64,000 bases of DNA from UBA11524 sp963642705 (GTDB lineage: Bacteria > Bacillota > Clostridia > Christensenellales > Aristaeellaceae), in contig CAVIHU010000002.1 in the NCBI GenBank assembly GCA_963642705.1, positions 70,897 through 134,896 of the forward strand, written 5' to 3'. Position 1 is the first letter of the stretch; each line of letters opens with the position of its first letter. Made by a program: the position numbers and the translations under genes. The notes under the pieces were generated by a model. It was given only the letters and a program-made list of their open reading frames with translations. It was not told where the DNA came from and did not search any database. Shown here piece after piece: positions 51,068 to 60,071 of this stretch.

Positions 51068-51852
51068 GCAGCGATATTAAGATGCTTGACAAAACGAGTG
51101 CCGAGGCAAAGATCAGCATTCGGAATTTGAACCTGTATTACGGCAGCTTTCACGCGCTGCACGGCATTCATCTCGACATTGAGCTGGGCAAAATTACCGC
51201 GTTCATCGGTCCGTCCGGCTGCGGCAAGTCCACGCTGCTCAAGACGCTGAACCGCATGAACGACCTGATTCCCGACTGCCGCGTGGAAGGCAGAGTGACG
51301 CTTGACGGCGAGGATATCTATGGCAACATGGACGTGAATATGCTCCGCAAGCGTGTCGGCATGGTGTTTCAGAAGCCGAATCCCTTCCCGATGAGCGTTT
51401 ACGACAACATTGCGTACGGTCCGCGAACGCACGGCATTCATCGCAAGGCGCAGCTTGATGAAATTGTCGAAAAGAGCCTGCGCAGCGCCGCCATCTGGGA
51501 TGAGCTGAAGGATCGCCTGAACAAGAGCGCACTCGGTCTTTCCGGCGGTCAGCAGCAACGTCTGTGCATTGCGCGTGCACTGGCGGTCGATCCTGAGGTG
51601 CTGCTGATGGATGAGCCGACATCCGCACTCGACCCGATTTCGACCAGCAAAATCGAAGAGCTGTGCATGGAGCTCAAGGGGAAGTACACCATTGCCATTG
51701 TGACCCATAACATGCAGCAGGCACTGCGTATTGCCGATGTGACGGCATTCTTTCTGCTTGGCGACATGGTGGAGGTCGGCGCGACAGACAAGCTGTTTTC
51801 GATGCCGTCGGACAAGCGCACCGAGGATTACATCACCGGCCGTTTCGGCTAA
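51064..51852 (+). CDS. pstB: Phosphate ABC transporter ATPase PstB
   Basis: ATPase of the phosphate importer, 262 residues. Walker A GPSGCGKSTLL, followed by the PstB-specific NRMNDLIP, MVFQKPNPFPMSVYDN, the signature LSGGQQQRLCIARAL, Walker B VLLMDEPTSALDP and H-loop IVTHNMQQALR. Length normal. Confidence 0.97.
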   Translation: MSSDIKMLDKTSAEAKISIRNLNLYYGSFHALHGIHLDIELGKITAFIGPSGCGKSTLLKTLNRMNDLIPDCRVEGRVTLDGEDIYGNMDVNMLRKRVGMVFQKPNPFPMSVYDNIAYGPRTHGIHRKAQLDEIVEKSLRSAAIWDELKDRLNKSALGLSGGQQQRLCIARALAVDPEVLLMDEPTSALDPISTSKIEELCMELKGKYTIAIVTHNMQQALRIADVTAFFLLGDMVEVGATDKLFSMPSDKRTEDYITGRFG

Positions 51853-51875
51853 GCGGGTACCGGTGACGCCGGATG

Positions 51876-51904
51876 TTGATAGCGGAAAAGAGATATGATA
51901 TAAT
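51876..51904 (+). promoter_or_regulatory. Separate promoter of phoU
   Basis: TTGATA (51876-51881), 17-base spacer, TATAAT (51899-51904). It lies between pstB and phoU and would give phoU-phoP-phoR transcription independent of the Pho box. Confidence 0.7.
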
Positions 51905-51933
51905 GGGGAATAACGGAAGGACGATGATTCCTG

Positions 51934-52584
51934 ATGAGAAAGCATTTTGATGATCAGATTGCCCGGCTCGGCGAGCAGATGATTGCCATGGGCGCTCTGG
52001 TGGAAACGACGATTGAACGCGCGATTCAGGCGCTTAAGCAGGGTGATATGGAGCTGGCGGTTGTCATCCGTGACGGTGATCATGCGGTGGATGCCAAGGA
52101 GCGCGAGGTGGAGGCGATGTGCATCCATATGCTCCTGCAGCAGCAGCCTGTTGCCAGCGACCTGCGCACCATCAGCGCGGCGCTGAAAATGATTACCGAT
52201 ATGGAACGCATCGGCGATCAGGCGAGCGATATCTGCGAAATCCTGACGATGGGTCATTTACGTCAGACGCGCCCGGAGCATTTCGCATCCATGGCGCAGG
52301 CGGCGATTTCAATGGTGCACCGCGCAATTGACGCATATGTCCGCAAGGATGTCGAGCTGGCGCAGCAGGTGATCCTGTCAGACGACATTGTCGACAACCT
52401 GTTCAATGACGTGAAGGCTGATCTCGTGTCCGCGCTGCATCACGATTCGGGACGCACCGAGGAGTGCCTCGACCTGCTGATGATTGCTAAGTATCTCGAG
52501 CGCATCGGCGACCATGCCGTGAACATTGCCGAGTGGGTTGTGTATGCCATTACGGGCTTGTATAAAGGAGAAAAGCTTCAATGA
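51934..52584 (+). CDS. phoU: Phosphate signalling protein PhoU
   Basis: Negative regulator linking the Pst transporter to the PhoR kinase. The 216-residue all-helical protein has two three-helix PhoU repeats, each with an acidic metal-binding block: DHAVDAKEREVE and ITDMERIGDQASDIC in the first, DDIVDNLFNDVK and YLERIGDHAVNIAEW in the second. Overlaps the response regulator gene by four bases. Confidence 0.95.
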   Translation: MRKHFDDQIARLGEQMIAMGALVETTIERAIQALKQGDMELAVVIRDGDHAVDAKEREVEAMCIHMLLQQQPVASDLRTISAALKMITDMERIGDQASDICEILTMGHLRQTRPEHFASMAQAAISMVHRAIDAYVRKDVELAQQVILSDDIVDNLFNDVKADLVSALHHDSGRTEECLDLLMIAKYLERIGDHAVNIAEWVVYAITGLYKGEKLQ

Positions 52585-53279
52585 TTTTCGTTGTCGAGGA
52601 TGACGGGGGCGTGCGCGAGCTGGAGCTTTATGCGCTGCGCCAGGCAGGCTTTCAGGCGGAAGGCTTTGAAACGCCTGCCGCCTTCCGCACAGCGCTGGAA
52701 AAAACGCTGCCGGACTGCGTCCTGCTGGACGTCATGCTGCCGGGCGAGGACGGGCTGAGCCTGCTTCGTGCGCTTCGCCGCGATGCGAAGACACGCCGGA
52801 TTCCTGTTATTCTCGTCACGGCGCGTGACGCGGAGATGGACAAGGTTAAGGGGCTGGACAGCGGCGCGGATGATTATCTGACGAAGCCGTTCGGCGTCAT
52901 GGAGCTGCTGGCACGCGTCCGCGCATTGCTCCGCCGCACACAGGAGGATGTGCCGTCTGATGCCATGACCATCGGTGCGCTGTCGCTTGACCGCGAGAGC
53001 CATCGCGTGACAGCCGACGGTCAGGAGGTCACGCTGACTCACATGGAGTTTGAGCTGCTTGCCTTCCTCATGGCGCATGCCGGCAAGGCGGTGACGCGTG
53101 AGGTGCTGCTCGATGACGTCTGGGGCATGGCGTATACCGGCGATACGCGCACGATTGACGTGCATGTCCGCACGCTGCGGCAGAAGCTCGGCGACTGCGG
53201 CAGGATGATTGCCACGGTTCGCAATGTCGGATATCGTATGGAGGAACATCCGAACGCGGATGCGGGAGATGCAGTATGA
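52581..53279 (+). CDS. phoP: Phosphate response regulator (PhoP/PhoB, OmpR family)
   Basis: DNA-binding response regulator, 232 residues. Receiver domain with acidic pocket VVEDDGG, phosphorylated Asp50 in LLDVMLPGEDG and Lys in LTKPFG, then an OmpR-type winged helix with VTLTHMEFELLAFL and RTIDVHVRTLRQKLG. Likely binds the repeats at 49232-49271. Coupled to the kinase by an ATGA overlap. Named phoP by the operon, though phoB is equivalent. Confidence 0.92.
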   Translation: MIFVVEDDGGVRELELYALRQAGFQAEGFETPAAFRTALEKTLPDCVLLDVMLPGEDGLSLLRALRRDAKTRRIPVILVTARDAEMDKVKGLDSGADDYLTKPFGVMELLARVRALLRRTQEDVPSDAMTIGALSLDRESHRVTADGQEVTLTHMEFELLAFLMAHAGKAVTREVLLDDVWGMAYTGDTRTIDVHVRTLRQKLGDCGRMIATVRNVGYRMEEHPNADAGDAV

Positions 53280-54940
53280 AAAACAGGCTTTCCAGCCGGC
53301 TTCGCATGACGCTGGCGCTGCTGACATTTTTGACGCTGTTGCTGATGTGCGCGGTGGTATTCACCTGCATGTATTTCCAGATAACCGCGGATAACCGTTC
53401 GCAGCTCTCCACGCAGGCGGCGCGCCTTGCATCGTATTTGAATAATTCGGATGACCCGCTGGCGCTGCTTGAAGGGAGCGTGTTCACCCAGCGCGTCACG
53501 TACATCGATACGGACGGCAGCGTGCTCTATGACAGCGAGGTCAGTGCATCCCGCATGGAGAGCCACGCTGACCGTGAGGAATTTCAGAAGGCGCTGACGG
53601 ACGGCGAGGCGTTTTTCATCCGTGAAAGCACGACCATCGGGCAGAAGAGCCTGTATGATGCCGTAAAGCTCGATGATGGGCGTGTCATCCGCATTTCCGG
53701 CGCACAGCGCGGCATGCTCAGCCACCTGACGGGACTCATCGGTTATCTGCTGCTGGGCGCGGTCATGTGCTTTGGCGTGTCAATGCTCCTGTCGCGCTCG
53801 CTGGCGCGCAGGCTTGTTGCACCGATGAACAGGATTGACCTCGACCATCCGCTGGAGAGCGACGTGTACGAGGAGCTGTCGCCTGTGCTCCGCCGCATGG
53901 AGCAGCAGAACGCCCGCATTGCCGAGCAGATGGCATCGCTGACGGCGCAGCGCCATGAGCTGGATACCGTGCTGGGCGGCATGAAGGAAGGCTTCGTCAT
54001 CCTTGACGAGAAGCACCGTATCCTGACGATGAATCAGGCGGCGCAGCGTATGTTCGATTTTGACGGCGACCCCATTGGTCGACCGATGCTGTCTGTCAGC
54101 CGTGATGAAACGCTCATCCGGCTGCTGGAAGGGCAGGAGAGCGAGGGCGACATAACGAAGGGCAAGCAGATGCTGCACCTGTCCATGAGCAAGGTGGAGG
54201 AAGGCGGCATGGCGCTGCTGATTCAGGACGTGACGGATGCGCAGGCTGCCGAGCTGAGCCGCCGCCAGTTCTCCGCGAATGTCAGCCATGAGCTGCGCAC
54301 GCCGCTGACGACCATCTGCGGCTATGCGGAGCTGCTGTCGTCCGATATGCTGCAAAAGCCGGAGGACGCGAAAGAATTCGGCCGGAAAATTCTCCGGGAG
54401 GGTCGGCGCCTGCTGACGCTTATCGAGGACATCATCCGCCTGTCGCGGCTCGATGAGGGCATCCGCGGCGATTTGACGAAGGTTGATCTGCATGCGCTGC
54501 TCGTCTCATGCGCCGAGAAGCTTAGCAGCGCCGCGCAGGATGCAGACGTGCAGGTGGTCGTCATGGCAGGCAGTGAGGTGCCGGTTGTCGGCGACCGCGC
54601 ACTGCTGGAGGAAATGATGACGAACCTGCTGGAAAACGGCATCAAGTACAACCATGCAGGCGGTCATGTGAATGCCTCCGCGCACCTCGAGAATGGTCAG
54701 GCAGTTGTAAACATTACGGATGACGGCGTGGGCATCGCGCCGGAAGATCAGGAGCGCGTGTTTGAACGCTTCTACCGCGTGGACAAGAGCCGCAGCAAGC
54801 AGACCGGCGGCACGGGGCTTGGACTGTCGATTGTCAAGCACGGTGCGCAGGTGCATCATGCGAAGATCAGCATGAGGAGCGCACTCGGCGAAGGCACAAG
54901 CATCACGCTGACCTTCCCGAAGAAGCCTGAAGCGAGGTGA
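53276..54940 (+). CDS. phoR: Phosphate sensor histidine kinase
   Basis: Membrane kinase of 554 residues. Two membrane segments (about 10-35 and 150-172) bound an extracytoplasmic sensor domain; a PAS domain follows (LDTVLGGMKEGFVILDE), then HisKA with the phosphorylated His about 338 in NVSHELRTPLTTI, and HATPase with the N box (TNLLENGIKYNH), DDGVGIAPED and GGTGLGLSIVKH. The architecture fits PhoR. Ends the phosphate block. Confidence 0.93.
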   Translation: MKNRLSSRLRMTLALLTFLTLLLMCAVVFTCMYFQITADNRSQLSTQAARLASYLNNSDDPLALLEGSVFTQRVTYIDTDGSVLYDSEVSASRMESHADREEFQKALTDGEAFFIRESTTIGQKSLYDAVKLDDGRVIRISGAQRGMLSHLTGLIGYLLLGAVMCFGVSMLLSRSLARRLVAPMNRIDLDHPLESDVYEELSPVLRRMEQQNARIAEQMASLTAQRHELDTVLGGMKEGFVILDEKHRILTMNQAAQRMFDFDGDPIGRPMLSVSRDETLIRLLEGQESEGDITKGKQMLHLSMSKVEEGGMALLIQDVTDAQAAELSRRQFSANVSHELRTPLTTICGYAELLSSDMLQKPEDAKEFGRKILREGRRLLTLIEDIIRLSRLDEGIRGDLTKVDLHALLVSCAEKLSSAAQDADVQVVVMAGSEVPVVGDRALLEEMMTNLLENGIKYNHAGGHVNASAHLENGQAVVNITDDGVGIAPEDQERVFERFYRVDKSRSKQTGGTGLGLSIVKHGAQVHHAKISMRSALGEGTSITLTFPKKPEAR

Positions 54941-55034
54941 CAAGGGGCGATTGCAGACAACGTCCGCTTCGCTGTGCAGCGCTCGTTTGTTATCATTGGT
55001 GACGTCTTCATGGCTTGATGCGAAGTCATGCTTG

Positions 55035-55112
55035 GGGCTTTGCCCCAGACCCCAGCAGGGACGCCGTCCCTGCACCCTGCAAGGGAGTTCCTCCCTTGAC
55101 CCGTTGCGCGAT
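55035..55112 (-). repeat. Intergenic repeat family 2, best-preserved copy
   Basis: GGGGCTTTGCCCC, then AGGGACGCCGTCCCT and AAGGGAGTTCCTCCCTT: three small perfect or near-perfect hairpins in a row. It fills the gap 54941-55160 between the convergent phoR and esterase genes; the upstream part from about 54960 also matches the region near 23636. Confidence 0.75.
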
Positions 55113-55157
55113 TGGGTTGAGCGCATTTGCGGACAGGTTCCGCGTGCTACAGGAAGC

Positions 55158-55190
55158 AAAAACCCCCGAACGCATCAGCATTCGGGGGTT
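55158..55190 (-). terminator. Terminator of the mannan operon
   Basis: On the minus strand AACCCCCGAA (55181-55190) pairs with TTCGGGGGTT (55161-55170), then TTTTT. Confidence 0.85.
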
Positions 55191-55193
55191 GCT

Positions 55194-56711
55194 TTAGGTT
55201 GCCATGAGGAAGGGTGCGAGCGGCAGACCGTTCTGCCCGAACAGCATGACCTTGCCCCAGTTCACATATGCATAGCGAGCGCACATGGGATGCGCGACTT
55301 TCGGGCTTGACAGCTTCAGCTCGCAGCCGTTCATCTCAATGCTCTCTGCAGGGACGTACACGCCGTCCTCACCGGCAATCTCCAGCAGGGACGCTTCTTC
55401 TGCATGGCAGACGACCGGCTGGCTTAATTGCACAGTCAGTACATTCTCTTTCGTGAATTTCCGCAGGGCGCGCGGACATTCCGGCGCGGACAGCCCGTAT
55501 ACGACGCGCAAAGCAACATCGCAGAGCCGTTCGCCGGGCGTACGCTTGTCGGTTGGGTGAATGTTATTGCGCTCACCGCAGTCGATGAGCACCGCGAGAC
55601 CGGCGGCTCGCAGCGTGTCGGCAACCTTCTGCTGCTGCAGACGGATGCGCGGCCAGTCGCGGTTATCCGGATCCTCTGATGCATGCCACATCGGCAGCTG
55701 TACGTTGAGGAATGGGAGCGAGTCATCGCGGAACAGCTCGCGCAGACGCTTAACCATCGTCATCAGCAGCAGGTCGTACTGCGTTGTCTTGGGGGCATCG
55801 TCCTCGCCCTGATAGTACAGGATGCCGGTCAGGGTGGCCGGTGAGACGCGTTTGGTCATGGTTTCGACCAGTCCGCAGGGGCGGTACATCGAGCCGGGTC
55901 CGACTGGCGGATGCCACGGACAATCGCCGACCTGGGCAGTCAGGTCATCCCACGAGATGTCAGGATTTTCCTCCCTGATGCGGGCGACATGTCCGTTCCA
56001 TTTCGCCATTTCCTGCTGGAATGCATCCTCCTCGCGCTGCCATTGTGCAAGGGGCTTGTCGCCGCCCTGCTCACGGTAACGCTCGATGTATTTCTGACCC
56101 TCGGCAGTCTGCTCGAGCGTTTCGCGGTCAATCCAGCAGGTGACGGATGTTGCCCCGCAGTAGCAGTCGATGATGCCGACAGGGCAGTCGATTTCATGTG
56201 CAAGCTTGCAGGCGAAGAAGTATGCTACGGCGGACATATCCCGAGCCGTGCCGGGACAGACACGCTCCCAATGGGATGCTTTCTCCGCGGCAATCGCTTC
56301 GTCATTCCAGACGCCGCGCCTGGGGACGTTGAAGTAATGCACGAGCGGCTCGTCATGCACGGGAATGAGCGACTTCCCCTCATCAGCATTCTGCAGCTCA
56401 AGCTCCATGTTGCTTTGACCGGAAGCAAAGTACACATCGCCGATGGATATATTCGCTGATTGCAGGGTCGTCATGCCGTCGGAAACGGTCAGCGTGCAGT
56501 CAACCGCCTTTTCCATCGGCGGAAGCAGCAGCAGAAAGCGATTGTCCGCCGCCGTGCAGGAGCCTTCGCTGAGCACCTCGTTTGCTGCGGACAGCACGTG
56601 CGCGGTGATGGTTCGACCGGATTCGGCGCACCCGAAGAGGCGAACCTCCTTGCGGCGGCAAAGCACCGCTCCATCACCGAAAAGCGGGGCAAGCGTCAAT
56701 AAAACAGCCAT
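55194..56711 (-). CDS. SASA-family (SGNH) carbohydrate acetylesterase
   Basis: A 505-residue esterase of the sialate-O-acetylesterase-like family (PF03629-type). The nucleophile Ser is in FASGQSNMEL (block I), with a GxxN-type region around GIIDCYCGATSV and YYQGEDD, and a C-terminal His region in DCGERNNIHPTDKRTPGE. No signal peptide, so it is probably cytosolic. In the operon with mannoside phosphorylases, an acetyl-mannan (mannooligosaccharide) esterase role is likely, comparable to the CE17-type esterases of Roseburia mannan loci; that is by context. The short gap to the GH130 gene supports co-transcription. Confidence 0.78.
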   Translation of the reverse strand: MAVLLTLAPLFGDGAVLCRRKEVRLFGCAESGRTITAHVLSAANEVLSEGSCTAADNRFLLLLPPMEKAVDCTLTVSDGMTTLQSANISIGDVYFASGQSNMELELQNADEGKSLIPVHDEPLVHYFNVPRRGVWNDEAIAAEKASHWERVCPGTARDMSAVAYFFACKLAHEIDCPVGIIDCYCGATSVTCWIDRETLEQTAEGQKYIERYREQGGDKPLAQWQREEDAFQQEMAKWNGHVARIREENPDISWDDLTAQVGDCPWHPPVGPGSMYRPCGLVETMTKRVSPATLTGILYYQGEDDAPKTTQYDLLLMTMVKRLRELFRDDSLPFLNVQLPMWHASEDPDNRDWPRIRLQQQKVADTLRAAGLAVLIDCGERNNIHPTDKRTPGERLCDVALRVVYGLSAPECPRALRKFTKENVLTVQLSQPVVCHAEEASLLEIAGEDGVYVPAESIEMNGCELKLSSPKVAHPMCARYAYVNWGKVMLFGQNGLPLAPFLMAT

Positions 56712-56721
56712 GTGTCTCCTC

Positions 56722-57897
56722 TTACTTACGGTTCAGATAGGCAAGGTTGCGGTCGATCAGTTCACAGCGCTGCTTCACGCAGTCGGGCGAACGCAGCGGG
56801 TCGGCAGGCGTGTTCAGCACGTAGTCGCACATGCGGTCAAGGTCGGTTTCGGCAACGTGCAGCCGTGTGTCGGATGAGGCGTAGTAGATGTACAGCTTGC
56901 CGTCATCATCGGCAATCGCGCCGTTCGTGAATACGACATTGCTGACATCGCCGACACGCTCGCGCCCGAGCGGCCCCAGCAACAGCCCGGACGGCTCGGC
57001 GATGACCTTTGACGGGTCATCGAGCGCAGTCATGAAGGCGTAGAGCACATAGCGTAATCCGGCAGCCGTGTTGCGGACGCCGTGGGCGATGTGCAGCCAG
57101 CCGTCCTTTGTGCGGATGGGCGGTGCGCCGGCGCCGTTCTTGCTCTCGGTGATGGTGTGGTATCGCCGTAGGGAGATGATTTTCTCCTCGTCGATAACGG
57201 CGTTCGTGATGTCGTCGCACAGCCCGAAGCCGATGCCGCCGCCGGAGCCTGTCTCGATGAAGTCATCCATCGGTCGGGTGTAGAAGGCGTATTTGCTGCC
57301 GACAAATTCCGGATGCAGGACAACGTTGCGCTGCTGCGGCGAACGGAGCGTCACCAGATTCGGCAGACGCTCCCAGGTTGCCAAATCCTTTGTGCGGACG
57401 ATGCCTGCTGCCGCGACCGCCGCGGACAAATCGGGATTGCTCCTGTCCTTGCTCTCCGAGCAGAACACGCCGTAAATCCATCCGTCCTCGTGCTGCGTCA
57501 GGCGCATATCGTAGACGTTTGTTTCCTCAGGGCACGTATCAGGCAGCACAACCGGATAATCGCGGAAGCGAAAGCCTTCGGTTGGCTTGTCGGATTCGGC
57601 GACGGCGAAGAAGGACTTGCGGTCGGAGCCTTCCGTCCGCACGACAAGGCAGTATTTGCCGTTCAGCTTGATGGCGCCGCTGTTCATGACGGCATTGACG
57701 CCGAGACGCTGCATCATGAAGGGATTTGTTCCCGGATCTGCATCGTACATCCAGAACGGCGGAATGTGCTCGCGCGTCAGCACCGGAAAACGGTAGCGCG
57801 TGTACAGCCCGTTGTAGAAGTGGTCATTGACGGGATTCGGACGCGCAAGCAGACGCTCATACTGCTCCATGAGAGAGGAAAAGCTGCGAATCTGCAT
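56722..57897 (-). CDS. GH130 4-O-beta-D-mannosyl-D-glucose phosphorylase-like
   Basis: Phosphorylase of GH130, 391 residues, cleaving beta-1,4-mannosyl-glucose with phosphate to mannose 1-phosphate and glucose. Wording such as NDHFYNGLYTRYRFPVLT, TNPFMMQRLGVNAVMNSGAI and TNVYDMRLTQHEDGWIYG matches subfamily 1 (mannosylglucose phosphorylases). The catalytic Asp lies in the VYDMRL block. Start ATG at 57897 follows AAAGGAGC. It partners the subfamily-2-like enzyme upstream. Confidence 0.87.
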   Translation of the reverse strand: MQIRSFSSLMEQYERLLARPNPVNDHFYNGLYTRYRFPVLTREHIPPFWMYDADPGTNPFMMQRLGVNAVMNSGAIKLNGKYCLVVRTEGSDRKSFFAVAESDKPTEGFRFRDYPVVLPDTCPEETNVYDMRLTQHEDGWIYGVFCSESKDRSNPDLSAAVAAAGIVRTKDLATWERLPNLVTLRSPQQRNVVLHPEFVGSKYAFYTRPMDDFIETGSGGGIGFGLCDDITNAVIDEEKIISLRRYHTITESKNGAGAPPIRTKDGWLHIAHGVRNTAAGLRYVLYAFMTALDDPSKVIAEPSGLLLGPLGRERVGDVSNVVFTNGAIADDDGKLYIYYASSDTRLHVAETDLDRMCDYVLNTPADPLRSPDCVKQRCELIDRNLAYLNRK

Positions 57898-57922
57898 CGC
57901 CGGATGCTCCTTTCCTTTGTGT

Positions 57923-57953
57923 GGCAGCGAAATAAAGCTTTATTTCGCCGGTC
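57923..57953. repeat. AAAGCTTT-centred palindrome between the GH130 genes
   Basis: GCGAAATAAAG (57927-57937) and CTTTATTTCGC (57938-57948) form a perfect 22-base palindrome. Almost the same element is at 23042-23072. Confidence 0.75.
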
Positions 57954-57957
57954 TGCC

Positions 57958-58986
57958 TTAATAGTTATCCTTGGCGATATCGTCGCCGTACTGCAGCTTG
58001 GAGTGCGCCTTGATGTACGTGACAACCTCGTCCACCGTCGTGAAGGCCAGACCGACATTCGTGTCCGCCGCGCCGTAGTAAATGGCGATGCGGCCGGTGT
58101 CGCCGTCCTGGAGGGTCGCACACGGGAACACGACATTCGGCACGAAGCCGATGGTCTCGTAGGGCTCTTCAGGCGTCAGCAGATGATTTTCGCAGCGGTA
58201 GAGCACCTTCGAGGGCTCGTTGATGTCCAGAATCGCGCCGCCCATGGAGTACACATAGCCGTTGCAGGTCGTTGCGACACCGTGATAGAACAGCAACCAG
58301 CCCTCGGTCGTTTCAATCGGGGCAGCGCCGCCGCCGATTTTGACGGACTCCCACCAGTTGCTGCCGCGTCCCATCAGATGACGATGGCAGCCCCAGTACG
58401 TCATGTCGGGCGATTCGGAGATGAAGATGTCGCCGAAGGGTGTATGACCGGAGTCGGACGGGCGGGAAAGCAGCTTGAATTTGCCGTTAATCCTGCGTGG
58501 GAAAAGCACGGCGTTGCGGTTGAAGGGGATGAAGGGATTTTCGATGCGCGTGAAGGTCTTGAAATCCTTCGTCTTTGCCATGCCGATGGAAGCGCCGTAG
58601 AAGTCGGTGCACCAGATGATGTAGTACGTGTCCTCGACCTTCACCAGACGCGGGTCATAGGCATAGTGCGGCATCTTGGGGTTGCCGTCCTCATCGACAA
58701 AGGGCACCTTGTTGCGCTCGACATCCCAGTGAATGCCGTCCCTGGAGTGGCCGAGGTAGACATACGGAATGCCGTTGACCTGCTCGCCGCGAAGTACGGC
58801 GATATATCCGTCCTCCCACGGCACGACGGCGGAATTGAAGATGCGGGCGATTTCCGGCGTGGGATTGCGCCCCATGACCGGGTTCTCGCTGTAGCGCCAG
58901 ACGGGGGAAGCTAACTTGTGGTCGGCGGGCTTATCCTGCCACGGGATATTCGGAAGGGAAGAAACGTTCAGCATCTTGACAGCCAT
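57958..58986 (-). CDS. GH130 beta-1,4-mannooligosaccharide phosphorylase-like
   Basis: GH130 enzyme of 342 residues, similar to subfamily 2, which removes mannose from beta-1,4-mannooligosaccharides as mannose 1-phosphate. Seen: NPVMGRNPTPEIARIFNSAV, YAYDPRLVKVEDTYYIIW with the catalytic Asp, and GGGAAPIETTEGWLLFYHG for phosphate binding. ATG 58986 follows GAAAGAGGTACG; a longer frame to 59109 overlaps the LacI gene. Directly downstream of the regulator. Confidence 0.88.
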   Translation of the reverse strand: MAVKMLNVSSLPNIPWQDKPADHKLASPVWRYSENPVMGRNPTPEIARIFNSAVVPWEDGYIAVLRGEQVNGIPYVYLGHSRDGIHWDVERNKVPFVDEDGNPKMPHYAYDPRLVKVEDTYYIIWCTDFYGASIGMAKTKDFKTFTRIENPFIPFNRNAVLFPRRINGKFKLLSRPSDSGHTPFGDIFISESPDMTYWGCHRHLMGRGSNWWESVKIGGGAAPIETTEGWLLFYHGVATTCNGYVYSMGGAILDINEPSKVLYRCENHLLTPEEPYETIGFVPNVVFPCATLQDGDTGRIAIYYGAADTNVGLAFTTVDEVVTYIKAHSKLQYGDDIAKDNY

Positions 58987-59026
58987 GTTTTTCGTACCTC
59001 TTTCTTTGTCGGTGGAGTGTGTTTGA

Positions 59027-60028
59027 TTACCTGAGAGGTGCTGCTGAATTGCGGAAAACGCATTCGCCGCTGACGACGATGCGTCCGACAGCCGTTGTAT
59101 CGCCGGCACAGCGCTCCTGGATGAGCTTAACGGCTGTCCGGGACATGACGGAGAAGTTGACGCGGTAGGTGGTCAGCTCCGGCATGGAGGAAACCCACGG
59201 GCAGAAGTCGTCGAAGCCGACAACGGAGACGTCCTCCGGCACGCGGTAGCCGCGGCGCCGCAGGTCGGTGATGAGCGTCTGCGCTGCCATGTCGCAGTTG
59301 CAGACGATGGCTGTCGGCAGCTTTTCCGGCAGGGGAAAGACCTGAAACATGTTGCCGTCCTCATCGCGGTCGGGCAGGACGCATTCGGGGCGAATCGGAA
59401 GCTGCCGCATCATCATCGCGGACAGGAAGCCGAGGTAGCGCTCCATGATGGAGGTCGTGGCACGCACCGCGCCGACAAAGCCGATGTCGCGGTGCCCCTG
59501 CTCGATGAGCCAGTAGGTGAGCTGTGCCGAACCGAAGGTGTTGTCGCTGATGACGGCATCAGTGACGACAAACGGGTCATAGAAGTCCAGACAGACGACC
59601 GGCATGTTCTGACGGGAAAGCAGCTTCATGTAAGGCGAGGACAGCTGACCTAAGCAGATGAGCGCATCCACATGGCGCCGTCGAAGCAGATTCGGCAGCG
59701 CGAGCGTGTTCTGCATGTCCTGCGAAATCAGCTCCATAATGCCGTAGTGTCCGGCATCGGTCAGCGCCTGCACGAGGTGCTTGTAGAAGGTCGCATAGAA
59801 GGAAACGATGGAGAAGAAGTGGTCAGGAATCAGAATACCGATATCCAGACCGGTTGCGGTGGTCTGCGCGGCGGCGTTGGGGTTGACGTAGCCAAGCTCC
59901 GAGGCACGCCGGATAATCTTCTGGCGCATTTCCTCGCTGACGCCGGATTTTCCGGCAAGCGCCTTCGAGACCGTTACGGCGCTGACACCGAGCTCTCTGC
60001 CGATATCGCGCATGGTAATGCCGCTCAA
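59027..60028 (-). CDS. LacI-family regulator of the mannan operon
   Basis: DNA-binding repressor of the LacI/GalR family, 333 residues: helix-turn-helix at the N-terminus (MRDIGRELGVSAVTVSKALAGK), hinge helix NPNAAAQTT, then a sugar-binding domain with LIEQGHRDIGFVG and VSVVGFDDF. A TTG start at 60028 is inferred: GGAGG lies eight bases before it, whereas the GTG at 60037 overlaps the ribosome site; the TTG start also trims the protein to the normal N-terminus. Second gene of the operon; likely binds the sites at 61278 and 61411. Confidence 0.9.
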   Translation of the reverse strand: MSGITMRDIGRELGVSAVTVSKALAGKSGVSEEMRQKIIRRASELGYVNPNAAAQTTATGLDIGILIPDHFFSIVSFYATFYKHLVQALTDAGHYGIMELISQDMQNTLALPNLLRRRHVDALICLGQLSSPYMKLLSRQNMPVVCLDFYDPFVVTDAVISDNTFGSAQLTYWLIEQGHRDIGFVGAVRATTSIMERYLGFLSAMMMRQLPIRPECVLPDRDEDGNMFQVFPLPEKLPTAIVCNCDMAAQTLITDLRRRGYRVPEDVSVVGFDDFCPWVSSMPELTTYRVNFSVMSRTAVKLIQERCAGDTTAVGRIVVSGECVFRNSAAPLR

Positions 60029-60071
60029 TGGATTCACCTCCGATAAGAGAATAGAATGGGATAGGGGAGGA

